From DATAMF01 sp964472565 (GTDB taxonomy: Bacteria; Chloroflexota; Anaerolineae; Aggregatilineales; Aggregatilineaceae), in the NCBI GenBank assembly GCA_964472565.1, contig CAYYNB010000156.1:1-14582 (forward strand): a DNA stretch of 14,582 bases, given 5' to 3'. The translations under genes were made by a program, and so were the position numbers. Positions 1 through 8,037 of the stretch are shown here, one piece after another; position 1 is the first letter of the stretch; each line of letters begins with the position of its first letter. The notes under the pieces were generated by a model, which saw only the letters and a list, made by a program, of their open reading frames with translations, did not search any database and was not told the origin of the DNA.

Positions 1-33
1 CGTCACGAAATAAATTTCGCGCCGCGAAAATGA

Positions 34-52
34 CAAAAAGTCCGACTTTTTG
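34..52. terminator. Palindromic A/T-run hairpin downstream of the C45 gene
   Basis: Nine bases (34-42) are perfectly repeated in inverse at 44-52 around a single central base. This gives an eight-pair stem with a three-base loop whose arms are a run of A and a run of T. It lies about 105 bases past the stop of the minus-strand C45 gene and would work as a weak intrinsic terminator in either direction. The rest of 1-157 holds a second small hairpin (6-19), a G-rich tract (103-116: eight G, one C, five G) and an AT stretch near 140-150. I see no gene there. Confidence 0.5.
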
Positions 53-157
53 CCAGAATCTCGCCCTTTTTCACCCTGTTTTCCCCTCAGACGCCCATCA
101 AAGGGGGGGGCGGGGGTATCTCCACCCTCTGCGCGATTGTAATATATATACTAGTAG

Positions 158-1144
158 TTAATCACTGAACCCATACGCTTTATATGCGGTCTCACATGGC
201 GATCCCGCCGCAAAATGTAGTTCGCCCGTGCCGAGTTCCGCCACCCACGACCACACCGTATGGATTCCCCGCCCATGCCCGCGCGGCAGCACACACACGC
301 CCTGCGAATACGGCGTCCGAAAAATCGCTTGCATATCCTCCACCGTAATCGGACCCCGCCGCGCCGCGAACCATTCCCGCAGCGTGCAGTAACGCGGATA
401 GCTGTTCGGCGCACGTTTCCGCACATATTCATACCGCGCCATCTCATCCGATTGAAAATGATTCGTCACCACCGCCACGCCGTTTTCAGGCCGTGTCACA
501 TGCACTTTACGCGGTGCGGCTTCCACCAGGGCAATATCGCCGCTCGCGTCCGCCACCAGAAAATTGATCGTCCGCGCGTGCCGGATGCGCTGCAAAAACT
601 GGACCGCTTCTTCCGTGCTGTGACATCGATCCAGCACCATCCGCGAGGCGAGATTAAACATGATCCCCGGATGATCGCGCCCACCTTCCACCGCCGTGAT
701 CGCCACCGCCACGCCTGCCGCATTGATACCATCGGGCCGCCCGACAAACAGATCATTCACTCCCAGGCTTGGAATCGCTCCTTGTGGGCGCGTCTCGCAA
801 AACGCCAGGTACCCCGCGCCGAACCAGTCATGATTCCGCCCGACCATCGTTTTGCCGCTGGCCGTATGCTGCCCCGCGATTGCCATCACCGTACATTCGG
901 GCCGCGCCGATGGAGCCAGCGCTATCCCGCGAATGCGCGCCACATCGTACCCGCCGCCCTCCGCGATTCCCTCGACCTCGTCGAACAGTTCCGCCGCATG
1001 CTCGCGCAGATGCGGTTCACACGCCTTGAAAAATTCCCGCCGCGTCTGCGACAACTGCGGCAGCGGCACGCGGTTCGCCCGCAGCAGCATGCCATACTCC
1101 GCGCCAATCTGCCGGTATGTGCCCGCCAAACGATACATAAACAT
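158..1144 (-). CDS. C45-family peptidase / acyl-CoA:6-aminopenicillanate acyltransferase-like Ntn hydrolase
   Basis: Predicted N-terminal-nucleophile amidohydrolase of the AAT/C45 type. These enzymes self-cleave to expose a cysteine and then hydrolyse or transfer amides. The product is 328 residues. Cys84, in the context RPECTVMAIAG, is the expected nucleophile and new N-terminus, and is followed by the family motif GRNHDW (102-107). The core then reads INAAGVAVAITA, FLVADASGDIALVEAAP and VTNHF, as in other family members. I chose the ATG at 1144 because the reverse strand carries GGGGAG nine bases upstream; a longer frame reaching 1261 would overlap the preceding gene and adds no family-like sequence. 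No signal peptide is seen. It is the last of four colinear minus-strand genes, 29 bases after the zinc-ribbon gene. The substrate cannot be read from sequence: penicillin-type acyl transfer is known for the fungal founder member, while most bacterial homologues are uncharacterised. Confidence 0.85.
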   Translation of the reverse strand: MFMYRLAGTYRQIGAEYGMLLRANRVPLPQLSQTRREFFKACEPHLREHAAELFDEVEGIAEGGGYDVARIRGIALAPSARPECTVMAIAGQHTASGKTMVGRNHDWFGAGYLAFCETRPQGAIPSLGVNDLFVGRPDGINAAGVAVAITAVEGGRDHPGIMFNLASRMVLDRCHSTEEAVQFLQRIRHARTINFLVADASGDIALVEAAPRKVHVTRPENGVAVVTNHFQSDEMARYEYVRKRAPNSYPRYCTLREWFAARRGPITVEDMQAIFRTPYSQGVCVLPRGHGRGIHTVWSWVAELGTGELHFAAGSPCETAYKAYGFSD

Positions 1145-1173
1145 GCTGAACTTCTCCCCACTTTTCCGATAGA

Positions 1174-2568
1174 CTATGCATACCCCGGCAGCGGCGGCAC
1201 CTTCGAGCGGTACGCGCTGGCATGCACCGCGCCGACGACAAACAGTGTCGCGCCGCCCCACAGCCCTAACAGCCCGATGCCGCCCACAATCGAAAACACC
1301 ACCGCGCCATTTTTCATCAGTTCAATATCCGCGTCGCTCGCCTCCCCGCTCCGCAGCCGGTCCTCGAACAGGCTCACCGCCGGGTACGCCTTCCGCAGCG
1401 CATACTGGAAGCGGTCCTGCGACAGCGCCGCCGCGCCGATTCCCGCCAGAATCAGCAGCACAATCAGCGATACACTGAGCAGCACAAACCCGAAGATGCT
1501 CCACCGCCGCCCCGTACGTGATCGCTGCCGCCGGATATGTGCCGCGCCGGGACCATCCTCATACACGCGCCCATCCGGTTCCAGCGTCACATACACGTGA
1601 TCCTTGCCAAACCCGCTCATCATCTGGATCAGCACATACCACACGAACCCGATAATCGACACCAGCGCCAGCATCCACGCCTGGAAACTGAGCGGTTTGC
1701 CGCGCCGCAGTGCCGCCTCATACGGGGCGCTCACCTCGATCTGATACCCCGCCCGCTGGTATGCCTGCACCCGCTGCTGCAAATACGCTGTTCCCGACAT
1801 CGGGCGCGGCCCATATTGCGGCGGCGGCATCATCGGTACAGGTGCGGCCATCATCGGCGGCGGCGCAGGCATCGGAATCGGAACAGGCACCGGCGGCGGT
1901 GTGTACGGCGCAGGCGGAATAATATACGCTGCCGGGTTGGGCGCTTGATACGGTATTTGAGTCTGCCGCGCCGGAGTGTTCTCCCGCGCATCGCGGATCA
2001 TCGTCTCGACGCTGCTGGGCGCGGCATAATCCTGCGTCACCCAATCATGCGGATCCGTCGTATCGAGCGGCGGCTCATCCAGAGTCAGGCGCGGCGACGT
2101 ATCCTGTATCGTGGGTTCTTCATCCTCGAACGGCGCGAATTGATCCTCAAACCCCTCATCCGCCGCGCTCAGAGTCTGTTCCTCGTCGCTCAACGGCTGC
2201 GGTGTTTCGTCGTCCGGCGCGGCGATTTCTACCAGCGGCAGCCGTTCCGTCGGCAGTCGATCATGATGCGTATCGTCCAGCGTGAGTTCGGGAGCTTCGT
2301 CCATGAGCAGCGCCGCCGGTTCACCGCGAGGTTGTTCGGGCGCTTCGTCCGCGAGCAGCGCCGTTGGTTCATCCGGCAGCAGATCGAGCGGCGCTTCCGG
2401 CTCTTCAGCCTTCTCTTGTGGCGGTCGCATCCACTGATCCACCGGCGGATCAGTTGGACCCGGCGCGCTGTCCAGCCGTGCATCACAGCGCGGGCAGAAT
2501 TCCTGATCCGTGACGACAAACGATCCGCAGTTGGGGCATTGGCGAACTTTACTACTCAAGGCAGCCAC
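1174..2568 (-). CDS. Zinc-ribbon, acidic/proline-rich linker membrane protein, function unknown
   Basis: I do not recognise a named family for the whole protein. From a GTG at 2568 (AGGA six to nine bases upstream on the reverse strand) it has 464 residues in clear segments. Residues 11-28 form a four-cysteine zinc ribbon (CPNC...CPRC, Cys11, 14, 25, 28). Residues 35-185 are strongly acidic and low in complexity, with a small repeat (ALLADEAPE at 70-78, ALLMDEAPE at 86-94). Residues 205-257 are rich in Pro, Met and Ala. A short conserved-looking segment (RAGYQIEVSAPYEAALRRGK) precedes three hydrophobic helices at about 298-317, 356-381 and 422-449. Likely topology is a cytoplasmic zinc ribbon on a long disordered tether fixed to the membrane. 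An ATG-start alternative reaching 2760 would overlap the upstream gene and is Cys/Arg-rich without domain features. It lies 85 bases after the beta-helix gene and 29 before the C45 gene, which suggests cotranscription; a weak internal promoter (TAAAAT on the reverse strand near 2592-2597) cannot be excluded. Confidence 0.75.
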   Translation of the reverse strand: MAALSSKVRQCPNCGSFVVTDQEFCPRCDARLDSAPGPTDPPVDQWMRPPQEKAEEPEAPLDLLPDEPTALLADEAPEQPRGEPAALLMDEAPELTLDDTHHDRLPTERLPLVEIAAPDDETPQPLSDEEQTLSAADEGFEDQFAPFEDEEPTIQDTSPRLTLDEPPLDTTDPHDWVTQDYAAPSSVETMIRDARENTPARQTQIPYQAPNPAAYIIPPAPYTPPPVPVPIPMPAPPPMMAAPVPMMPPPQYGPRPMSGTAYLQQRVQAYQRAGYQIEVSAPYEAALRRGKPLSFQAWMLALVSIIGFVWYVLIQMMSGFGKDHVYVTLEPDGRVYEDGPGAAHIRRQRSRTGRRWSIFGFVLLSVSLIVLLILAGIGAAALSQDRFQYALRKAYPAVSLFEDRLRSGEASDADIELMKNGAVVFSIVGGIGLLGLWGGATLFVVGAVHASAYRSKVPPLPGYA

Positions 2569-2653
2569 CTTACATCCTGTGATTTTGCTCCATTTTACAC
2601 CGAATGCCGCCGCTGTTCCGAACCGGAGCCTGTACGTCCGCCCACCGCATCCC

Positions 2654-4108
2654 CTACTCCTGCATTTCCCAGGGGCCAATATCGACTTCCGCGCCAGACA
2701 CACGCGGCATCCCATACAGATCGAAGTCCGGCAAACCCTCGATCTGCCACCCCGTATCATGCATCACACTTTCCGCCGCCCACGTATAATCCCCGTTGTC
2801 CGGATCGGTGAACAACGGATCAACGTCTCCCGATCCGCCCACTGCGTGCAGCGGAACGTCGCCGTCCGGGATGCTTTGATCGCCCAGCACCAGCGCCTCA
2901 CCGTTCGCCGTCCCAAAAACGATCACCCCCCGCAGATCGACCTCAAATGCCGGGGAAATCCAGATCGCGCCGGAGTTCTGGTAAAACGCGCTGTTGATGA
3001 TCTCCACATAGCCCCCCTGATCCGGGTTATCATAGGCGACGGTCATGGTATATGCGCTTTCCCCGACGCTGTGCCGCGCCACAACGGTATTCAGCACCCG
3101 GTAGGTGTTCCCGGTTTCCAGCACAATCGCCGCGTCTGCACCCGTTTCATACACCAGCGCGTTGATAATATCCCCGCCCGCCCACAGCTTGATCCCGTTC
3201 CGCCCGATCTGATGCACGATCACGTTCCCCACCGCGACCTCTGCCGCTTTGAGATCAATCCCATCGGCTGACGCGCCGCTCACATCCACGTTGAACACCA
3301 CCATCTGCCGCCCGGCTTCCACCGCCAGCCCATCCAGCCCGGAATTGCCCGTGTCGCCGTTTCCCATTTCGACGCGCAGCGCTTCCCACCGCATATGATC
3401 GCATGGTCCTTCCCCGCACTGCATCCCAATCGAGGAAATCTCGCGCAGCCACACATCGTACACCAGCAGCCCATCGATCACCGCTGCGCCGCTGCTCCCA
3501 TACGCCGCCCGGATGCCTTCTTCGGCCTGTTCAACGCGCACATGCTGAATCCGCAGGTTGTGCTGGGTCTGTTCCGTGTTCCCCAATTCGATCCCCACGC
3601 CGAACCCGCTGATCACGAAGCCATCCACGATCAGATCATCCGCCAACGCCTGGATGCCCACCGGGACATCAGTACTCGCCGGGACCAGCGTCACCCCGCC
3701 GATGTGTTCCGCCGCCAGCGTGACGCCCGCCGTATTCAGGATCAGCCCCTCATCGATTCGATATTCTCCGTCCCCCACCCAGATCACATCACCGGGCTGG
3801 GGCAATTCTACCGCCCGCCCAATCGTCGCCAGTGGAGCCGTGCGAAGGCCCTCGTTATCGTCGCGGCCATCCATCGCCACGATCCATTCCCGCCTGCTGG
3901 CCGTGTAGGGCCGTTCGCCCCGCGCCGGAAACTGATCCCATTCAATCGGCGTGATCGTCGGAAACGACTCCACGCTGAAACTCCCCGCTGGGCCGCAGAT
4001 CGCGCCCTCGCAGATGCCCACCGGCTCCGATCCCTCTTGCGCCCTGCTGCCTAATGGCGCTCCGATCAATCCAACCACAAAAACCAACGTGAGTATGAGG
4101 CTTCGCAT
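2654..4108 (-). CDS. Secreted right-handed parallel beta-helix protein
   Basis: Exported protein of 484 residues. Residues 1-23 form a Sec signal peptide (basic start, hydrophobic LILTLVFVVGLIG, cleavage probably after SRA). The segment at about 75-118 (DGRDDNEG..RTAPLATIGRAV...GDVIWVGDGEY) is the typical opening of DUF1565/pectate-lyase-like beta-helices. Repeating coils with short hydrophobic strands and Gly/Asn turns follow. The end (DVDPLF, then AEVDIGPWE) resembles the C-terminal part of choice-of-anchor-Q-type surface proteins. Such proteins bind or cut polysaccharides or act as surface scaffolds; no catalytic residues of a named lyase family could be assigned. The ATG at 4108 has an excellent GAGGAGGA site upstream. 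The gene begins 18 bases after the yjdF stop, so it is probably the second gene of that operon. Two nearby cysteine pairs (33/38 and CGEGPC) may form disulfides. Confidence 0.8.
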   Translation of the reverse strand: MRSLILTLVFVVGLIGAPLGSRAQEGSEPVGICEGAICGPAGSFSVESFPTITPIEWDQFPARGERPYTASRREWIVAMDGRDDNEGLRTAPLATIGRAVELPQPGDVIWVGDGEYRIDEGLILNTAGVTLAAEHIGGVTLVPASTDVPVGIQALADDLIVDGFVISGFGVGIELGNTEQTQHNLRIQHVRVEQAEEGIRAAYGSSGAAVIDGLLVYDVWLREISSIGMQCGEGPCDHMRWEALRVEMGNGDTGNSGLDGLAVEAGRQMVVFNVDVSGASADGIDLKAAEVAVGNVIVHQIGRNGIKLWAGGDIINALVYETGADAAIVLETGNTYRVLNTVVARHSVGESAYTMTVAYDNPDQGGYVEIINSAFYQNSGAIWISPAFEVDLRGVIVFGTANGEALVLGDQSIPDGDVPLHAVGGSGDVDPLFTDPDNGDYTWAAESVMHDTGWQIEGLPDFDLYGMPRVSGAEVDIGPWEMQE

Positions 4109-4126
4109 CGTCTTTCCTCCTCTAAC

Positions 4127-4537
4127 TTACCGTCCCCGGTGTTTTTTCAGGGCTTTTTCGCGGGCCACCTCGCGCTTATGTTCCCGCTCGGCGTCGCGTT
4201 GTTCGCGGCTGGTCTGCTGGCGTTCCTGCTTATTCACTTCGAACTGCTGCTGGATCGCTTCCTGCGCTTTGGTCCGAATCCCGTTGTCAGCCAGCGCCCG
4301 CCGCGCCTCGCGCTGCATCCGCTTCGGGTTGATCCGCTTCTGCGCCTGCGCTTCAACCGGAATCCCCACCGTCATCCGCGCCTGCAAGGAGGGCAGTTCC
4401 GCCAGCAGGAACTCATACACCAGTTGATCGCTGGGTTCCGCGCCAAAGATATGTCTGACCGCGAACAGCAAACCATCGTGCTCATCTTCCAGCACGCCGA
4501 CCCAATATGGAGCATCAAAGTAGACCGTGAAGTTCAT
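4127..4537 (-). CDS. yjdF: YjdF family protein (DUF2992)
   Basis: A 136-residue protein matching the DUF2992/YjdF family in length and layout. It opens with MNFTVYFDAPYWVGVLE, continues with VRHIFGAEPSDQLVYEFLL, and ends in a highly charged helix (about 67-136, many Arg, Lys, Glu, Gln) finishing in KKHRGR, like Bacillus relatives. The biochemical function of the family is unknown. In Firmicutes the gene is known to be controlled by the yjdF RNA, a riboswitch class that responds to many planar azaaromatic compounds, which suggests a role in handling such toxins. Here too the gene is preceded by a structured leader. It is the first gene of a four-gene minus-strand unit and diverges from the HTH_42 gene. 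The ATG at 4537 has AAGGGG 11 bases upstream, inside the leader helix. Confidence 0.88.
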   Translation of the reverse strand: MNFTVYFDAPYWVGVLEDEHDGLLFAVRHIFGAEPSDQLVYEFLLAELPSLQARMTVGIPVEAQAQKRINPKRMQREARRALADNGIRTKAQEAIQQQFEVNKQERQQTSREQRDAEREHKREVAREKALKKHRGR

Positions 4538-4663
4538 GGTAACAATAACCCCTTCCCAGGTATGCCCAAATACACCATCTGGACATCCCTTGTACGGGAA
4601 AGGTTACTGAATGCCGAGGCATCGCCCGGACTACCCACCGGGCCGTGTTTTTGTGGTGTGAAT
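4538..4663 (-). promoter_or_regulatory. Structured leader, candidate yjdF riboswitch (azaaromatic-responsive)
   Basis: The leader between the -10 box and the yjdF start folds well when read on the minus strand. Hairpin A has a perfect six-pair stem (GCCCGG 4643-4638, CCGGGC 4629-4624) with an eight-base loop TGGGTAGT. Hairpin B has stem ATGC/GCAT with a CTCG loop (4622-4611). A long helix pairs 4606-4596 (TAACCTTTCCC) with 4557-4546 (GGGAAGGGGTTA), with one bulge. It encloses a smaller stem GGTGT/ATACC, and the 3' strand contains the AAGGGG Shine-Dalgarno sequence. Hiding that site suggests translational control. yjdF RNAs are known almost only from leaders of yjdF homologues, so position and fold agree. 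I could not compare against the covariance model, so the class assignment rests on gene context and hand folding. Confidence 0.7.
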
Positions 4664-4669
4664 AGTTCT

Positions 4670-4675
4670 ATTATA
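4670..4675 (-). promoter_or_regulatory. -10 box of the yjdF operon
   Basis: A perfect TATAAT on the minus strand sits about 130 bases before the yjdF start, placing transcription start near 4663 and giving a leader of about 125 nt. No good -35 is seen at 16-18 bases. The box is preceded by CG, as are two other TATAAT boxes in the window. On the opposite strand the same bases read TATTATA, so the site could also serve the divergent HTH_42 gene, though I see no supporting -35 for that. Confidence 0.55.
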
Positions 4676-4767
4676 CGAAGTTTTGGGGCCATTGGGTAGA
4701 TTCGCGTGGATGTGAGGCAGCGCGCCCATAAAATCTAAGGAGGCTTGCTAACCGAGGAGATGCTGCT

Positions 4768-5856
4768 ATGCCCCACCTGACACTGCGCGCCCTGAACCGT
4801 GCTACCCTGGCCCGCCAACTGCTTTTAGATCGCGTCGATCAATCCGTTCCGGCCACCATCGAGCATCTGCTCGGCTTACAGGCGCAGGTGCCCCTCGCGC
4901 CCTATGTCGGCCTGTGGACCCGGCTCCGCAATTTCCGCCGCGAGGATCTGGCCGAACTCATTAACGATCACAGTATCGTCAAAGCCACCCTCATGCGGGC
5001 GACGCTTCACCTCTTCACCGCTGACGATTATCTACGGCTCCGCGCCACGCTTCAACCGGTCCTGGATCGCAGCCTAAAATCCATCGTCAAACAGCAGCCG
5101 CTTGACTTTGATCGTATCCTCGCCGCCGCCACGGAATTTCTGGCCGAAGCGCCGCGCACCTTTGCCGAACTCAGCGCCATGCTCGCCGAACTCGAACCTG
5201 GGGCCGATGTCGGTGCGATGCGTTACGCCGTGCGGATGCGTCTGCCGCTGGTCCAGGTGCCCATCGCCACCGGTTGGAGCTACCCCGGCAACCCCAAATT
5301 CGCGCTGGCCGAACGCTGGATCGGGCAGCCCATTTCCGCCGACGATCAACTCCGTGATCTCTTTTTCCGCTATCTCGCCGCGTTCGGTCCCGCGACCATC
5401 TCTGACTTCCAGACGTGGTCCGGCCTGCCGAGCGTGAAAGCCGCCGTCGAAAAATGGAAGCCCGACCTGTGCCTTTACCGGGATGAACAGGGCCGCGAAC
5501 TGCTGGACCTGCCCGGTATGCCGCTCCCTGATCCCGACACGCCCGTTCCCGTCCGTCTGCTCCCGGAATTCGATAATCTGATCCTGGGTCACAACCTCCG
5601 TACCCGCGTCATCGACGAACAGCACCGCGTCTACGTATTCCTCTCCGGTCTGCGCGTCTCCGCCACCTTTTTGATCGATGGTTTTGTGCGCGGCACCTGG
5701 AAGATCGAAAAAACCAAAAAGACCGCCGCCCTGGTGTTCACCACGCCTAATCCTCTCACCCAACCGGAACAGGACGCCCTGTTCGAAGAGGGTGAGCGCC
5801 TGCTCCGTTTTGTCGAAAGCGATGCGGCGCATTATGAAATTCGTGTCGCAGATTGA
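4768..5856 (+). CDS. HTH_42 winged-helix protein, AlkZ/YcaQ-like DNA glycosylase candidate
   Basis: The 362-residue product matches the HTH_42 (winged helix DNA-binding, DUF1006) family over its full length. Hallmarks are the N-terminal LLGLQAQVPLAPYVGLWTRL, an arginine/histidine strand MRATLHLFTADDY, and the C-terminal LLPEFDNLILGHNLRTRVI. Gln38 and Gln40 form the QxQ motif that in Streptomyces AlkZ is essential for cutting out bulky alkyl adducts and unhooking interstrand crosslinks; AlkZ has a similar length. Many HTH_42 proteins are not experimentally tested, so glycosylase activity is inferred. The ATG at 4768 has GAGGAG at 4754-4759. It diverges from the yjdF operon and is followed after 66 bases by an ABC exporter on the same strand, a context that fits DNA damage or drug resistance. 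Confidence 0.85.
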   Translation: MPHLTLRALNRATLARQLLLDRVDQSVPATIEHLLGLQAQVPLAPYVGLWTRLRNFRREDLAELINDHSIVKATLMRATLHLFTADDYLRLRATLQPVLDRSLKSIVKQQPLDFDRILAAATEFLAEAPRTFAELSAMLAELEPGADVGAMRYAVRMRLPLVQVPIATGWSYPGNPKFALAERWIGQPISADDQLRDLFFRYLAAFGPATISDFQTWSGLPSVKAAVEKWKPDLCLYRDEQGRELLDLPGMPLPDPDTPVPVRLLPEFDNLILGHNLRTRVIDEQHRVYVFLSGLRVSATFLIDGFVRGTWKIEKTKKTAALVFTTPNPLTQPEQDALFEEGERLLRFVESDAAHYEIRVAD

Positions 5857-5922
5857 TGCAACTTCTGGCACATTTGTGCGTAGTATATATCGCTATCAGA
5901 ATGTATCAAAGGTTGTGAGACT

Positions 5923-6837
<915 letters not shown>

Positions 6838-6851
6838 GGAGATAGCCGATC

Positions 6852-7991
6852 ATGCGTTCCTTCATTCAACTCTATATTGCAACCGTCCGCGAATTCGTGC
6901 GTGACACCAGCGCGCTCTTCTGGACGCTGGCCTTTCCGATCATGTTCATCATCATCTTTGGGATCATCTTCTCCGGTGATGAAGGCGACGTCTCTTTTTC
7001 CGTCGGGCTGGTGAACGAAGACGGTGAAACCAGCCAGCAGTTAGTGGACAGCCTGAAGCAGATCGAGGCTTTTGAGATTCACACCGGCAGCCGCGACAAA
7101 GAAATCGAGGCGCTGAAGGATGGAGATCGCCGCGCGGTGATCGTCATCCCCGCCGGAACCGGCGAACAGATCGGCGAATACAAAACCCAGTTGATGCGCG
7201 GCGGCGGCACCGAACTCCCCCAGGCGAACCTGGAAGTCTATTATGATCCCTCCGACACCAACCGCTCGCAGATCGTGCTGAGCATCGTCGATAAAGTCGT
7301 GTCGGGCATGAATGTCGGCGTGTCGGGTATCACCCCCGTTCTGACCATCGATCAGCAGAAGGTCAAAATTGGTGACAACGATCTCTCCAACATCGATTAT
7401 CTGCTGCCCGGCATTCTCGCCATGAGCCTGATGCAGATGGGCCTCTTTGGGACCGCCGCGCCGCTCGTCAGTCTGCGCGAAAAAGGTGTGCTGCGCCGCA
7501 TGGGAGCCACCCCCCTCAGCCGGTCCTCGATGCTGGCCTCGCAGATCGTGTTCCGCCTGACCACCGCGTTTGTGCAAACCGCGCTGATCGTCATCGTGGG
7601 ATCGCTGCTCTTTGATGTCAACATCCAATACAGCAACCTGGTGCAGATCGTCGGTGTGGTGCTGCTCGGCTCTGGCGTCTTCATCACGCTGGGCTACTTC
7701 CTGGCCGGACTGGCCAAGACCGAAGAAGCGATTCAGGGTATCGTTTCGCTGCCCAACTTCGTCTTTATGTTCCTGTCCGGCATCTTCTTCCCTGTCGAAA
7801 TGATGCCCGACTGGATTCGCCCGCTGGTTGATGTCATCCCGCTGACCTATCTTGGCGATCTGCTGCGCCGCGTGATGATCGACGCCGGATCGTACTACAG
7901 CCCTGCCCGCAGCCTGATCATTCTGGCGGGATGGCTGGCGGTCTGCGGCGTGCTGGCGCTCCGCTTCTTCCGCTGGGAATCGCAGAGTTAG
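6852..7991 (+). CDS. ABC-2 type transporter permease
   Basis: Membrane subunit (379 residues) pairing with the preceding ATPase. It has the ABC-2/YhgE-like plan: a first helix at about 23-41, a long extracytoplasmic domain (about 42-185), then five helices at about 186-206, 232-253, 260-285, 293-314 and 353-372. The cytoplasmic loop SLREKGVLRRMGATPLSRSSML after helix two is the conserved coupling element of DrrB/YadH-like permeases. The pattern FLSGIFFPVEMMPDWIRPLVDVIPLTYLGDLLR near the end is also typical. The ATG at 6852 has AAGGAG (6836-6841), which overlaps the stop of the ATPase gene, so the two are almost certainly translated from one message. Function is inferred as export of a hydrophobic compound or drug. 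A hairpin terminator follows. Confidence 0.92.
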   Translation: MRSFIQLYIATVREFVRDTSALFWTLAFPIMFIIIFGIIFSGDEGDVSFSVGLVNEDGETSQQLVDSLKQIEAFEIHTGSRDKEIEALKDGDRRAVIVIPAGTGEQIGEYKTQLMRGGGTELPQANLEVYYDPSDTNRSQIVLSIVDKVVSGMNVGVSGITPVLTIDQQKVKIGDNDLSNIDYLLPGILAMSLMQMGLFGTAAPLVSLREKGVLRRMGATPLSRSSMLASQIVFRLTTAFVQTALIVIVGSLLFDVNIQYSNLVQIVGVVLLGSGVFITLGYFLAGLAKTEEAIQGIVSLPNFVFMFLSGIFFPVEMMPDWIRPLVDVIPLTYLGDLLRRVMIDAGSYYSPARSLIILAGWLAVCGVLALRFFRWESQS

Positions 7992-8008
7992 GGCGAAATG
8001 TCGTTCGT

Positions 8009-8032
8009 GGGGGCGATTCGTGCATCGCCCCC
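8009..8032. terminator. Bidirectional hairpin between convergent permease and Nudix genes
   Basis: A perfect nine-pair stem (GGGGGCGAT 8009-8017, ATCGCCCCC 8024-8032) with a six-base loop fills the 46-base gap between two convergent stops. The stem is very GC-rich but lacks a T tract on either side. It may still halt polymerase in both directions or protect 3' ends. Confidence 0.65.
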
Positions 8033-8037
8033 GCACC

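Noticed and set aside
103..116. G-rich tract as a G-quadruplex or replication signal
   Set aside because: It has only two G runs, eight and five long, so a stable four-tract quadruplex is not supported, and no origin-like repeats are nearby.
260..1600. Long open frame on the plus strand, 446 codons
   Set aside because: It lies antisense to the C45 and zinc-ribbon genes, is rich in Arg, His and Pro with no domain, and lacks a ribosome site. It is a shadow of high-GC coding sequence.
1537..3271. Plus-strand open frames of 424 and 253 codons
   Set aside because: Both mirror the zinc-ribbon and beta-helix genes, have the Arg/His-rich composition of antisense frames, and show no recognisable motif.
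5857..5922. Promoter or attenuator between the HTH_42 and ABC ATPase genes
   Set aside because: TATATA at 5884-5889 has no acceptable -35, and the only hairpin (GCAC/GTGC, 5868-5879) is too short to be convincing.
7041..8036. Minus-strand open frame of 331 codons under the permease
   Set aside because: His/Gln/Asp-rich antisense shadow of a clear membrane permease; no family resemblance.
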